Assembly: GCA_024398875.1 (NCBI GenBank)
Contig: JAKSIJ010000001.1
Span: 62,001 to 126,000, forward strand
Source: Fibrobacter sp.
Lineage (GTDB): Bacteria; Fibrobacterota; Fibrobacteria; Fibrobacterales; Fibrobacteraceae
DNA: 64,000 nt
Direction of reading: 5' to 3'
Both the position numbers and the translations under genes were made by a program. The notes under the pieces were generated by a model that did not search any database, was not told where the DNA came from, and was given only the letters and a program-made list of their open reading frames with translations. The stretch's first letter is position 1, and each line of letters begins with the position of its first letter. This document shows, in pieces, positions 7,384 through 16,890 of the stretch.

Positions 7384-9459
7384 TTATGCGTTGGCGGCCT
7401 TGAAGTCTGCCACATTCTGGGCGAATTCTGCCAAGTATTCCTTGGCGGCCTTCACCACAGCCTCAGGCACGTAGCCGAATTCCTTCTCCAGCACGCCCGC
7501 CGGAGCGGAAGCGCCAAAGCGTTCGAGACCGCAGGCCTTGCCGAAACCGCCGACAACGCGGTCGAAGAGCACCGGGAGGCCGCTACTGAGGGCGAACACC
7601 GGAGTCCAGGGCACGAGAATCTGGTCGCGGAAAGACTTCTCCTGCTTGAGGAAGAGGTTCGGGCTGATCATGGAGACCACGCGAACGGCCTTGCCCTCGG
7701 CGCGGAGGACTTCTGCTGCCTGATGTTCCAGAAGAACGTCGGAACCGTTGGCCACGAAGGTCAGGTCCGGTTTCTTGCCGGCAGCGGTGTTGTCGCTCAC
7801 GATGTAGGCGCCCTTGCGGCAGGCCTTGGCGGCTTCATAGCGATTGTCGCCCGGAAGCGTATTCACCACCTGGCGCGTGAGGATGAGAGCCGTGGGGCTG
7901 TCGGTATTTTCAAAAGCCATTTCCCAAGCGGCCAGAGTTTCGTAAGCATCTGCCGGACGAAGCACCAGCATCTCTGCCTTGCCGCACTTCTTGGTAAGAC
8001 TTTCCAGCAAGCGAATCTGAGTTTCATGCTCGATGGGCTGGTGCGTCGGGCCATCTTCACCCACGCGGAAGCTATCGTGAGTGAACACGTACTTCACGGG
8101 GAGACCCATGAGGGCGGCCATACGCATAGCAGGCTTCATGAAGTCGCTGAACACGAAGAAGGTGGCGCAAATCGGATAGAGTCCGCCATGGAGGGCGATA
8201 CCGTTACAGATGGCACCCATGGTGAGTTCAGCAACGCCCACCTGGACAAAAGCACCCTTGAAATCGTTCGGACGGAAAATGCCCGTCTTGTTGAGGAACG
8301 CCTGAGTGTTGTCGGAGTTACTAAGGTCTGCAGAACTGCAGATGATGTTGTGGAAGTTTTCGGCGAGATAACCGAGAACCGTACCGCTCGTTACGCGGGT
8401 AGCAACGCCTTCCTTAATCGGGAGGTTACCAAGGGCGAGCTTCGGTCCCTTGCCTTCCATCCATTCCTTGATGGTAGCAGCCTTCTCCGGATTCTCCTTA
8501 TCGTAGGCAGCCTTCTTCTGCTTCCATTCGTTAGCGATAGCCTTCAGTTCTTCCAGACGTGCATCAAAAGCAGCCTTCACTTCGGGGAAAATCTGGAACG
8601 GATTTTCTGGATCGCCACCGAGGTTCTTCACCGTGGCAGAAGTGCTTGCACCAGCAGCATTGAGCGGCTGACCATGCGTGCTAACTTCGCCCTCATAGCT
8701 CTTGCCGTCTTCCGCAACGGCACCCTTAGCCATGGTTGTATGACCATAGACCAGCACCGGCTTTTCGGTTTCCGCCCAGGCAGTCTGGAAAGCCTTGCGG
8801 AGTTCGGCAATGTTACTGCCATCGCACTCAATGACGCGGAAGCCCCAGGATTCATACTGGGCCACGAAGTTGTGGCTCATCACGTCCTTGGTCTTGCAAC
8901 TGAGCTGCACCTGATTTGCGTCGTAGAAGAAAATCAAGTTGTTGAGTTTAAGGTGACCGGCCATACGACCCACACCGTAAGCAATTTCTTCTTCCAAGCC
9001 GCCATCAGAAACCAAGCAGACGGTTTTGTGTTCGCAGATGGAACCGAACCGTTCCACCATGAAGCGTTCCGCAATGGCAGCACCAAGAGCAATGCCATGA
9101 CCAATACCGAGGGGGCCGGAGGAGTTTTCAATACCAAGAGTCACATCCACTTCCGGGTGGCCAGGCGTGCGGCTTCCCAACTGGCGGAAATCCTTCACAT
9201 CTTCCAAAGAGAGGCGGTTCGTCAGCACCAACTCGGAATAGAGGAGCGGGCTCATGTGGCCCGGATCCATGAAGAAGCGATCGCGGGCAATCCACTTGGG
9301 GTCGCAGGGGTCAAAGCGCAGGAATTCGCCAAAAAGCAGGGTGATGGCATCGGCGGCACCCATGGCTCCACCGGGGTGTCCGGACTTTGCTTTCTGAACC
9401 ATAGCGGCAGAGAGAATTCGAACGTTATCTGCTGCTTTTGTAACTATCGCGTCTTGCAC
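7384..9459 (-). CDS. tkt: Transketolase
   Basis: 691 residues starting at a GTG (9459) preceded by AAGGGG. The thiamine-diphosphate domain shows SGHPGGAMGAADA, HGIALGAAIAERF and VSDGGLEEEIAYG. The central domain contains VGVAELTMGAICNGIALHGG with the catalytic Glu, then GPTHQPIEH. The C-terminal domain follows. It moves two-carbon ketol units between sugar phosphates in the non-oxidative pentose phosphate pathway and needs thiamine diphosphate and a divalent cation. It is the first gene of a likely tkt-nrdR unit. Confidence 0.96.
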   Translation of the reverse strand: MQDAIVTKAADNVRILSAAMVQKAKSGHPGGAMGAADAITLLFGEFLRFDPCDPKWIARDRFFMDPGHMSPLLYSELVLTNRLSLEDVKDFRQLGSRTPGHPEVDVTLGIENSSGPLGIGHGIALGAAIAERFMVERFGSICEHKTVCLVSDGGLEEEIAYGVGRMAGHLKLNNLIFFYDANQVQLSCKTKDVMSHNFVAQYESWGFRVIECDGSNIAELRKAFQTAWAETEKPVLVYGHTTMAKGAVAEDGKSYEGEVSTHGQPLNAAGASTSATVKNLGGDPENPFQIFPEVKAAFDARLEELKAIANEWKQKKAAYDKENPEKAATIKEWMEGKGPKLALGNLPIKEGVATRVTSGTVLGYLAENFHNIICSSADLSNSDNTQAFLNKTGIFRPNDFKGAFVQVGVAELTMGAICNGIALHGGLYPICATFFVFSDFMKPAMRMAALMGLPVKYVFTHDSFRVGEDGPTHQPIEHETQIRLLESLTKKCGKAEMLVLRPADAYETLAAWEMAFENTDSPTALILTRQVVNTLPGDNRYEAAKACRKGAYIVSDNTAAGKKPDLTFVANGSDVLLEHQAAEVLRAEGKAVRVVSMISPNLFLKQEKSFRDQILVPWTPVFALSSGLPVLFDRVVGGFGKACGLERFGASAPAGVLEKEFGYVPEAVVKAAKEYLAEFAQNVADFKAANA

Positions 9460-9597
9460 TGTAAACCCCTTGGTAGGTTAAAATTTTCGCGCTGCAAATC
9501 TAGTTTTTTACCCCCATTCTCTCAAGGTGTTTTGCGCGAGGAAAGGCATAATGAAAGAAAAAGTTATATTATGAGAAAAGCCTTTCGGATTACAAAA

Positions 9598-12201
9598 ATG
9601 AACACAAAAGAACGTATTTTGTTGATGCTCAAAAACTTAGTTCATCCCATCGGAATAATCGGGATTATTCTCTCCATCGCCATCCCGGTGCTCGTCTATC
9701 TGGGGCCAAACCTGGGACACAAAAACACTCTCAAGTGGCTGGACCTAAATCTTCCCCTCCCGCTCTTTGCCGCTCAATTCATTTTAGGCATCGTCCTTCT
9801 CATCATCTTGCGTAAAGATTTACGCGAATGGCTAAAGTCCATCCTGCCGGAAAAATCCATCAGCATTCTCACCCTCGTCTTTGCTATCACCATTGCCGTT
9901 TTTGCCGCCACACAGATTGAAGCGAGAAGCCGCGTACAAAGCGACGAAAGTATTTTCTTTGCCGTAGCCCAGAACATGTACTACAACCAGCAAAGCGGCA
10001 CCTGCAACCAAGGCGAATTTTCGAATGAAGGTTTGAAATGTTTTGCAACTTCCAACAGTTTCAAAACTAAAGGCCTCGCATTCCTCTACCTTATCGGCAT
10101 GCCCCTTTTGGGAACAGACCTCCACTGGGTTTTCCACATGGAACTTCTGCTCCTTCCGCTGTCGGTTCTCCTCATGTTCCTCGCCGTTGTCGCTTGGACA
10201 AGGCAACCCTTGCTAGCGTTCTTTGCGGCCCTGCTCACAGCCATACAGCCGACCGTCCTCTTCCAGTTCCGCTCCATGTCCGTGGAACCCCTCTACATCT
10301 TCCTTTCCGCACTTGCACTTCTCATTTTCAAATGGGCCTATGACCGGAACACTGTAAAACACTGGATGCTATTGGCTTTGGTTCTCGCATTCTTCGGCCA
10401 GACCCGTCAAGAAACCGTATTCTGCTTCTTTCCTTTCATTCTCTTTGCCCTACCGAAAATCCTGGATAAAAAGGATTTCAAAGCGCCCTCCTTCTTCTTC
10501 ACTCTTTCCCTCTTCTCCGTCCCCGTGCTGATTACCATCAGTTACTTCCAGGGGTTTGGATTCCAGGGCGGCGAATTTGAAGCACATGGGCACTTCTTGG
10601 AGGACTTATCTAAGAACTGGTCTGAAATGACGAAGCCCCTAAACAAAGACGGAGAACTCGTCAACCCCTTCCTCACCTATTTCAACTACCTCTTTGCCCT
10701 TGGCGGAATCTACCTGATTTTCCGTGCCATCTATGATGCATCCAAGAAGAATTACTTCTACCTGAAAGTTCTAGCATTCCTGCTCCTCTACCACATCCAA
10801 ACCTACGTGATTCTGGAAAATGTATCCGGAGATTTCAGCATCCAGATTAACCAGCGGTACAGCTTGGTGATGCTCCCTAGCATGGCTTTTGTCGGTGCGT
10901 TACCCGTAGCTCATGCGCTGGAAAAATTCATTGAAGTTTTCGCCTCGGGGAACAAAAAAGTTTTCGCTTTCGTCTCCACTCTGATTGTCGCCTGTATTTT
11001 CGCTGGGTGGACCGCCCACTACAAAGAAGATTTCAACAAGAACATCATGTATAACAGGAACCACCTCACCATGGAGGAGCATGAAATCTGGAACTGGCTC
11101 AAGGATCAACCACAGAAAGACCGCTTCTTCATTTATGGGCGTCCCTGGCATTTTGTGGGTTACGGAATTTCCTCCATCCATTACGACCGCGCGCGGCAAA
11201 TGTCCAACGACGAACTGCAAGCGCTCATCGATCGGTACAACGGCGAAGTTTATTACGTTCGCGGCTTGGATTGCTGGGATAGCCAGACCTACCACAAGAA
11301 GGCGGTGGAGCACCGTATTGCCACTACTTGTGACGTCTTTGAGCGTGAAATGGATTTGGTTGGCGTGAAGAACATTTTGATAACCAACAACTACTGGCTC
11401 CAATTCGCCAAGTTCAATGGCCGCAAAAATTACAATCCCCAAAACATCATCACCGTCGAGGAGCCTGCTTTTGAGGGAGCCCCCGAAATCAAGGAAGCGA
11501 ACCTGAATGAAGTCAGCGAAAATGAGGATGTGAACAAGGTAACCACGGACACCTTGAGGGTAAAGTACAACTTAAAAGTGAATAGCGAAGCCGCCAGCAA
11601 TTGGATTATCACCACCATTGCAAACCAAACGATTGTTACTCAAGAAAAATACGAGATGGGTGAGCACATCGCCGCCATTCCCGAAGATATGCTGCAGCCA
11701 GGTTATAACCACATTCGCTTTCATATTCAAGACAAAGCCACTAACAAAAAGATTGCCGACGTTTCCAAGTTCTATTTCAATGGGAACGGCGGCGTTATCA
11801 ATCTTGGTGATTTGAACTATGAAAGCCATCGCCAAGACTGGGGTTCCATGCAAAAAGACAAGAGCATTGAAAATCATAAAATGACTGTTGACGGAATCGC
11901 TTACGACAAGGGATTCGGGGTCCACGCATCCTCGGAAACCACCTTCGACATTGGGAAGAAATTCATGGCATTCCGTTCCAGTTTTGGGTTGGACGACGAA
12001 TCCCTTTGTAGCGAAGGCGTCCGTGTGGAAGTCTGGGGCGACAGCGAAAAACTGGCCGAAACTCCCGTATTCAAAAACGGCATTTTGCACACCCTTACTG
12101 CCCGTACCGAAGGCAATTCCAAACTCACAATCAAGACTTTCCCTGTAGGTAGTATTGACTGCAGCCATGTGGACATCATCCAGCCGGTACTGATTCCTTA
12201 A
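9598..12201 (+). CDS. GT39/ArnT-like membrane glycosyltransferase with C-terminal NPCBM domain
   Basis: 867 residues from the ATG at 9598. An ATG at 9571 directly follows a TATATT -10 hexamer (9565-9570) and would lie upstream of the expected transcript start. The N-terminal two thirds hold about ten membrane segments, with a first-loop acidic motif (QSDESIFFAVAQNM) and GQTRQETVF, typical of GT-C enzymes that use polyprenyl-phosphate sugars. A soluble segment follows. The last 140 residues match an NPCBM/NEW2 carbohydrate-binding module (AYDKGFGVHASSETTFDIG, then FGLDDESLCSEGVRVEVWG). The next gene probably makes the lipid-linked sugar donor. Acceptor unknown. Confidence 0.75.
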   Translation: MNTKERILLMLKNLVHPIGIIGIILSIAIPVLVYLGPNLGHKNTLKWLDLNLPLPLFAAQFILGIVLLIILRKDLREWLKSILPEKSISILTLVFAITIAVFAATQIEARSRVQSDESIFFAVAQNMYYNQQSGTCNQGEFSNEGLKCFATSNSFKTKGLAFLYLIGMPLLGTDLHWVFHMELLLLPLSVLLMFLAVVAWTRQPLLAFFAALLTAIQPTVLFQFRSMSVEPLYIFLSALALLIFKWAYDRNTVKHWMLLALVLAFFGQTRQETVFCFFPFILFALPKILDKKDFKAPSFFFTLSLFSVPVLITISYFQGFGFQGGEFEAHGHFLEDLSKNWSEMTKPLNKDGELVNPFLTYFNYLFALGGIYLIFRAIYDASKKNYFYLKVLAFLLLYHIQTYVILENVSGDFSIQINQRYSLVMLPSMAFVGALPVAHALEKFIEVFASGNKKVFAFVSTLIVACIFAGWTAHYKEDFNKNIMYNRNHLTMEEHEIWNWLKDQPQKDRFFIYGRPWHFVGYGISSIHYDRARQMSNDELQALIDRYNGEVYYVRGLDCWDSQTYHKKAVEHRIATTCDVFEREMDLVGVKNILITNNYWLQFAKFNGRKNYNPQNIITVEEPAFEGAPEIKEANLNEVSENEDVNKVTTDTLRVKYNLKVNSEAASNWIITTIANQTIVTQEKYEMGEHIAAIPEDMLQPGYNHIRFHIQDKATNKKIADVSKFYFNGNGGVINLGDLNYESHRQDWGSMQKDKSIENHKMTVDGIAYDKGFGVHASSETTFDIGKKFMAFRSSFGLDDESLCSEGVRVEVWGDSEKLAETPVFKNGILHTLTARTEGNSKLTIKTFPVGSIDCSHVDIIQPVLIP

Positions 12202-12319
12202 CAATTCATAATTAATAATTCAAAATTCACAATTTTTTTCAAGGAAAAAATGTCCCTAATCTCATGCTTTTTAATTTTTAATTTTGAATTTTGAATTTTA
12301 AATTTCTAGAATTATTCAT
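12202..12319. repeat. AT-rich intergenic degenerate repeat
   Basis: The gap between the two glycosyltransferase genes is made of overlapping units of the type AATTCATAATTAATAATTC and TTTTAATTTTGAATTTTG, partly inverted. Similar units appear at 13232-13260, 13350-13372, 14452-14480, 37160-37200 and 53412-53452. No clear ribosome site precedes the GT2 start. Confidence 0.55.
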
Positions 12320-13231
12320 ATGCTTTTATCGGTCATCATTCCCGTCTATAACGAAGAAGAAATCGTAGCCAAGACTTACGAGGTTTTGGAAAGTGAATTA
12401 AAAGACATTGAGCACGAGCTCATCTTCGTGAACGATGGTTCAAAAGACCGCACCCGAGAAATCGTGGAAGGACTGCTCCCAGGCAATCCCAACAACAAGA
12501 TTATCAACTTCAGCCGCAATTTCGGGCACCAAGCCGCCTTCAGTGCAGGTCTTGACAAGGCGACTGGCGATGCGGTTGTGATCATTGACGGCGATTTGCA
12601 GGACCCTCCAAGCCTCATCCATGAGATGATTGCTAAATGGAAAGAAGGCTATCAGGTTGTTTATGCCCAACGAAACAAGCGTGCCGGAGAAACTCTTTTC
12701 AAACGCTTTACCGCTTTCTGCTTCTACCGACTGATTGGAAAACTCACCAGCATTGATATTCCTGCAGATACCGGCGATTACAGGCTCATGGACCGCTGTG
12801 TGGTGGACCAGTTGAAAAATCTTCCCGAACGTAGTCGATTCCTTCGCGGGCTTGTATGCTGGGTAGGCTTCAAAAAAATCGGCGTGAAATACGACCGGGC
12901 AGAGCGCACTGCAGGGCAGTCCAAATACCCCTTGAAAAAAATGGTGCGACTCGCTGCAGACGGCATTACCGGTTTCAGTTCCGCGCCACTAAAAGTCAGT
13001 TTCTATTTTGGAATGATTGCCACCGTGGTAGCGTTTGGTGTTTTTGTCTGGTCTATTTTGGAAAAATTTCTTTCTCCAGAAACTACGGTTCCTGGCTGGG
13101 CATCCCTCATGACGGCCATCGTATTTTTTGCCGGCGTGCAACTCATGTCCATCGGCATTCTTGGAGCCTACATCGGACGCATTTACGACGAAGTCAAGCA
13201 GCGCCCGCTGTATATCGAAGACAAGAAATAA
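12320..13231 (+). CDS. GT2 glycosyltransferase, polyprenyl-phosphate sugar synthase (DPM1/GtrB-like)
   Basis: 303 residues. The GT-A domain begins SVIIPVYNEEEIVAKTYEVL and has the metal-binding DGD (VVIIDGDLQDPP). It continues with TGDYRLMDR and GQSKYPLKKMVRLAADGI, typical of the DPM1/GtrB group. Two membrane segments lie near residues 228-250 and 262-285, followed by GAYIGRIYDEVKQRPLY. It would transfer a sugar from a nucleotide donor to undecaprenyl phosphate on the cytoplasmic face. The GT-C enzyme 118 bp upstream on the same strand is the likely user. The sugar cannot be read from the sequence. Confidence 0.88.
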   Translation: MLLSVIIPVYNEEEIVAKTYEVLESELKDIEHELIFVNDGSKDRTREIVEGLLPGNPNNKIINFSRNFGHQAAFSAGLDKATGDAVVIIDGDLQDPPSLIHEMIAKWKEGYQVVYAQRNKRAGETLFKRFTAFCFYRLIGKLTSIDIPADTGDYRLMDRCVVDQLKNLPERSRFLRGLVCWVGFKKIGVKYDRAERTAGQSKYPLKKMVRLAADGITGFSSAPLKVSFYFGMIATVVAFGVFVWSILEKFLSPETTVPGWASLMTAIVFFAGVQLMSIGILGAYIGRIYDEVKQRPLYIEDKK

Positions 13232-13613
13232 ATTCACAGTTAAAAATTCACAATGCAAAATTCGGTTGCGGACAGTTGCCGCATCTGATATAATTATGCA
13301 TTCTCAATTCAAGGCCCTTCGTTTTAAAATGGCCTCTCTCATAATGCGTACTTTATAATTCATAATTAGTATTTTGCTCTCTCCTCGACAAAATTTCGCA
13401 TTCTGCATTATTTCCTATGTCCGAAATCAATTCTGCATTAGTGCTTCGCACTCATTTTGACTTCGGCTCGACACAAACCCATAAGCGAGCAAAGTAGAAA
13501 AGCTTGCTTTTCTATTTTCGAGCGACAGGTTTGGTACTTGTACAATGCCCGAGCAAGCTCGGTCGCTGCACTCGCCTCGACAAAATTCAGCATTCTGCAT
13601 TCCGCATTCTGCA
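13232..13613. repeat. Gene-free stretch of palindromic and AT-rich repeats
   Basis: No gene is visible. The stretch holds AT-rich octamer-like units (13232-13260, 13350-13372). A hairpin GTGCTTCGCAC lies near 13441. A nested palindrome at 13473-13535 has core TAGAAAAGC/GCTTTTCTA, and another palindrome CCGAGCAAGCTCGG is at 13549-13562. A near-direct repeat CCTCGACAAAATT...GCATTCTGCATTATTTCCT occurs twice, near 13384 and 13574. The second copy runs into the last codons of the ABC ATPase gene. The 13473-13535 palindrome resembles the insertions in the carB fragment. Confidence 0.6.
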
Positions 13614-14453
13614 TTATTTCCTGTGTATGACCGGCACACTATCCAGCAGTTTTTTCGTGTAGTCGTTCTGCGGATTGGTGAGGACTTCGTCTGAAATTCC
13701 CCGTTCCACAATCTTCCCCATGTACATCACCAGCACTTCATCAGAAAGTGCCCGCACCACCTGCATATCGTGACTGATGAAAATGAGGCTGAGACCAAGT
13801 TCATGGCGTAAATCATCTAACAAGTGAAGAATCTGGGCCTGCACGGATACGTCCAGCGCGCTAGTGACTTCATCGCAAAAAAGAACCTTCGGTTCCACCA
13901 TGAGGCTGCGAGCAATGCAGAGCCGCTGCCGCTGGCCCCCCGAGAACTCGTGGGGGAACTTTGCTAGGGCGCTCACAGGCAAACTCACACGGTCTAGCAA
14001 AGTTTTGGCCCGGGCTTCTGCGGCCTCGAACTTCACTCCCCGGGCCATCAGCGGCGCCGCTAGAATTTCTAGAATCGTCTGACGCGGATTCAAACTGCTG
14101 AAAGGATCCTGAAAAATCATCTGCACTTGGACCCGCACTTCCCGCATAGAATCCCGGCTCTTGAAATCCACAGGCTTCCCGAACAAAGACATCTCACCCG
14201 CATCCGAGGGAACTAGCCCCACCAGAGATTTCACAAGAGTAGACTTCCCGCAACCAGACTCGCCAACAATCGCAAGAATACTTCCTTCTTTCAAACTGAA
14301 GGAGACGTCATCCACCGCGGTGAAGTAATCCGTCACACGGGAAAGCACGCCCCCTCTAATCGGGAACCGCACCCGCCAATGCTTCACATCCAATGCAATC
14401 GACGACGCCATATCCGTCAACGGGTTGCCCGTCCCGCAATCATCATTGTGCAT
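13614..14453 (-). CDS. ABC transporter ATP-binding protein, oligopeptide (OppF/DppF-like)
   Basis: 279 residues if the ATG at 14453 is used. An ATG at 14411 (MASSIALDVKHW) is equally possible, because the first lies in repeat-like AT-rich sequence without a ribosome site. Walker A is GESGCGKST, the signature FSGGQRQRL and Walker B VLFCDEVTSALD. The pattern IFQDPFSSLNPRQTI is typical of the oligopeptide/nickel importer family, and the C-terminus LTNPQNDYTKKLLDSVP is the OppD/F tail. It lies 30 bp downstream of xseB. No permease or binding protein is nearby, so it is an orphan subunit in this window. Confidence 0.88.
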   Translation of the reverse strand: MHNDDCGTGNPLTDMASSIALDVKHWRVRFPIRGGVLSRVTDYFTAVDDVSFSLKEGSILAIVGESGCGKSTLVKSLVGLVPSDAGEMSLFGKPVDFKSRDSMREVRVQVQMIFQDPFSSLNPRQTILEILAAPLMARGVKFEAAEARAKTLLDRVSLPVSALAKFPHEFSGGQRQRLCIARSLMVEPKVLFCDEVTSALDVSVQAQILHLLDDLRHELGLSLIFISHDMQVVRALSDEVLVMYMGKIVERGISDEVLTNPQNDYTKKLLDSVPVIHRK

Positions 14454-14483
14454 TTTAAATTTTGCATTTTTAATTGCACTTCT

Positions 14484-14702
14484 TTATCCAGCGTCGCCCA
14501 CTTCACCATCCAAATCCGAAAGCGCTTCCTGAACATTCTTCTCTGTTTCTAAAAGAATCTTCCGGCACTTTTTCAACAGCTCCGTAGCCTCCTGGACACT
14601 ACCTGCCAATTCGTCAATTTCCATCTCAGAATTGTCAATCCGCTCCAAAATGGCTTCCAGGCGGTCCATGGCATTTTTATACTCAAAATTTTCCTTACTC
14701 AT
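14484..14702 (-). CDS. xseB: Exodeoxyribonuclease VII small subunit
   Basis: 72 residues from the ATG at 14702 (MSKENFEYKNAMDRLEAIL), the normal length. Motifs are RLEAILERIDNSEMEIDEL and LLKKCRKILLETEKNV. With XseA it degrades single-stranded DNA. There is no ribosome site. TATATT at 14710-14715 (minus strand) ends 7 nt before the ATG, so the mRNA is probably leaderless. The gene is divergent from the lipoprotein at 14732. xseA is not in the window. Confidence 0.9.
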   Translation of the reverse strand: MSKENFEYKNAMDRLEAILERIDNSEMEIDELAGSVQEATELLKKCRKILLETEKNVQEALSDLDGEVGDAG

Positions 14703-14731
14703 GGCTTGGAATATAGTTACATTTAGTAGTG

Positions 14732-15472
14732 ATGGGAACGAACCATTCTCATACAAAGGTCCATTTCCCGGAACCTCTCAAAAAAAGCGCCCTTCTGGCA
14801 GCTGTTTTTTTCTGTATTCTTTTTTCGCTGGCCGGGTGTCTTGATTTGCCCGACGACCCCGAAACCGGGAACAAAATCGAACGCATCTCGCTCACTATTT
14901 CACAACCCGGAACCGCGGATTCCTCGCCACTAAAAATTCATCCCGGCGATTCCGCAACACTTGTGGCAAACGTCTACCCTCAGCAATTCCGGGACGAGAT
15001 TGCCATCCAGTGGTTCTACATCGACGCACAAATCAAAAAAAACTTGGGCAAGGGATTGACCTACGGCATCGCCAAAAATTTCACGCTCCTCCCCAATTAT
15101 TTTGTCGCCACCGATAAAGAAGGAAACGAACTCGCCGAGGCGTTTGAAATCATTGTCAATTCTCCGCCCAAGCTCTCCGAAACGACAATCCCCGCAAATG
15201 GAGACACCCTCTGGGGTTCTCAAAACATGGCGTTTCTCTTCCAGTGGAAATCTACAGATATTGACGTAGCATTGGGAATGGATTCCCTCCGCCACTCCCT
15301 CCAGATTGATGGAGACAACTATCCTGTTGGACCCCTCACCCATGTGATGCAATCCGGGTTTTCCGCCGGCAAGCACAGTTTCCGCGTGATTGTGGAAGAC
15401 GCCCGCGGCGATACAGACACCCTAGGGATGCGTACCTTCTACGTCTATGAAAAAGTAGGAGGGCAACCATGA
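14732..15472 (+). CDS. Envelope lipoprotein 1 of a six-gene locus (Ig/FN3-like)
   Basis: 246 residues from the ATG at 14732. The lipobox is LFSLAGC (Cys 36). One Ig-like region (about 50-140) is followed by an FN3-like region. Landmarks are NSPPKLSETTIPANGDTLWG, MAFLFQWKSTDIDV and GKHSFRVIVEDARGDTDTLG. The same two-part layout recurs in the next two genes, so the three are probably diverged paralogues. The stop overlaps the start of the next gene by 4 bases (ATGA), indicating translational coupling. No enzymatic motif. Confidence 0.72.
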   Translation: MGTNHSHTKVHFPEPLKKSALLAAVFFCILFSLAGCLDLPDDPETGNKIERISLTISQPGTADSSPLKIHPGDSATLVANVYPQQFRDEIAIQWFYIDAQIKKNLGKGLTYGIAKNFTLLPNYFVATDKEGNELAEAFEIIVNSPPKLSETTIPANGDTLWGSQNMAFLFQWKSTDIDVALGMDSLRHSLQIDGDNYPVGPLTHVMQSGFSAGKHSFRVIVEDARGDTDTLGMRTFYVYEKVGGQP

Positions 15473-16890
15473 GAATGCAGCCCTCGGCATATGCGATTTT
15501 CGCAATTTTCTTTACAGTTCTCGCCTTGGTTGCCTGCACTGACAGCGATGATTACATTTTCGACGAAGACGACAAGGCCGTTATTGAAGTGAAAGCAGAG
15601 ATGACTCACTTCTACAACAGTTTCTACAACGAAAATCCAGAAGAAACTTCATTTTTTGCTCCTCTAGATGGAGAAGACGAGCGCGTCAAAAGTGACACCG
15701 TTTTTAGCAGCGACACTCTTGTTTTCATTGGAACGGTAAACGGCCCTCAACCTATACGCCTGCAATCATACGGCTGGACTTTAGACAACACCTACCTTGC
15801 AAACGAATACATTTTTCGGTCCCCCATTGTAGACCCCGGTTTTCACGAGGTGGTATTCAGCGTTGTTGACTTTTTCGGAGATACCTTAAGCGACACATTG
15901 AAGGTATGGGTTTCCAACTCGCCCATCCTTGACACCATCAACGTCATACCCGCAGACCAAAGCCAAGGGTTACCTTCCCAAGGAGGAATTCGATTCGCCT
16001 GGAACGGCTATGACCCCGACTCTCTTGCCCGAGTTGATTACCGATTTATTTTGGAAGATTCCCGTCGCCAAACAATCATTGACACTCTCATACACAACCC
16101 CTATTTTACGCTGCATCAAAGACTAAATTCCCTATCCCGATACACGTGGTTCGTTTATGCCATCAATGAATATGACTTTGGAGCAAGAGAGGTTATCCGC
16201 AAGCAGTTTTTCACAAAGGGAGCCGACGACGAAAGCGGGCTTCTGCTGCAATTCGACTTCAACACCATGGCTTGGTCTTTTGAAGGAGATGTTTCTATAG
16301 ATATCCTTGATACCAACAATCTCCCCATTACTTCTAAAACCATTTCCATGAAAGATCGGGATTCATACAATTTTATCCAGGCACTTTTTGCCCCACTTAG
16401 CCCCGGCAAATACAAAGTTTTTGCTTCAACCCCACAATACCCCGATTTCAAAGCAGATACTGTCAAAGTCCAGCTAAAGACCCAGGAAGTTTTTGTCGCC
16501 GATACCATCCACCTTCTGGATACCATTCCCCCAACCATTACCATTTTGAATGCTGAAAACGATTCCATCAGTATCGACACTCTTGATTTTGCAGACACCC
16601 TTAAATTCATCATTCACGATGGTGGGGGATTAGCGGATTCCAGTTATATCGATCGGTTCATGAATGCAACCTTGGACAATGTCACCTCACTGAAAATAGA
16701 AAGCCGTAACATTTCCCAGAGCCTATTCGATACACTTCTGGTGTTTTTGCCTGAAGCAGACAAAAGTTGGAATACCCGTCTTTTGCATTTGACGGTCGCC
16801 GATCTGAGCAAAAACGTTGCCCATCGGACCCTCTATATCCGCCCCGCAAAGCCCTGGCCCTTTGATAACAACGATATGGAGGGCAAATGA
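15469..16890 (+). CDS. Envelope lipoprotein 2 of a six-gene locus
   Basis: 473 residues with lipobox LALVAC (Cys 23). Regions: an Ig-like part (FHEVVFSVVDFFGDTLSDTL), a spacer NSPILDTINVIPADQSQG, and an FN3-like part with FAWNGYDPDSLARVDYRFIL. A C-terminal half follows, with repeated DTLDFADTLKF-type strands and a carboxypeptidase-regulatory-like segment (SFEGDVSIDILDTNNLPI). It shares 4-base ATGA overlaps with both neighbours. Probably a surface or periplasm-facing structural lipoprotein; the family is not recognised. Confidence 0.7.
   Translation: MRMQPSAYAIFAIFFTVLALVACTDSDDYIFDEDDKAVIEVKAEMTHFYNSFYNENPEETSFFAPLDGEDERVKSDTVFSSDTLVFIGTVNGPQPIRLQSYGWTLDNTYLANEYIFRSPIVDPGFHEVVFSVVDFFGDTLSDTLKVWVSNSPILDTINVIPADQSQGLPSQGGIRFAWNGYDPDSLARVDYRFILEDSRRQTIIDTLIHNPYFTLHQRLNSLSRYTWFVYAINEYDFGAREVIRKQFFTKGADDESGLLLQFDFNTMAWSFEGDVSIDILDTNNLPITSKTISMKDRDSYNFIQALFAPLSPGKYKVFASTPQYPDFKADTVKVQLKTQEVFVADTIHLLDTIPPTITILNAENDSISIDTLDFADTLKFIIHDGGGLADSSYIDRFMNATLDNVTSLKIESRNISQSLFDTLLVFLPEADKSWNTRLLHLTVADLSKNVAHRTLYIRPAKPWPFDNNDMEGK

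Noticed and set aside
7723-9570. N-terminal 616 codons of a 1492-codon plus-strand frame fused to the glycosyltransferase
   Set aside because: This part is the antisense of transketolase, has no domain sense and crosses the minus-strand promoter region. The real gene starts at 9598.
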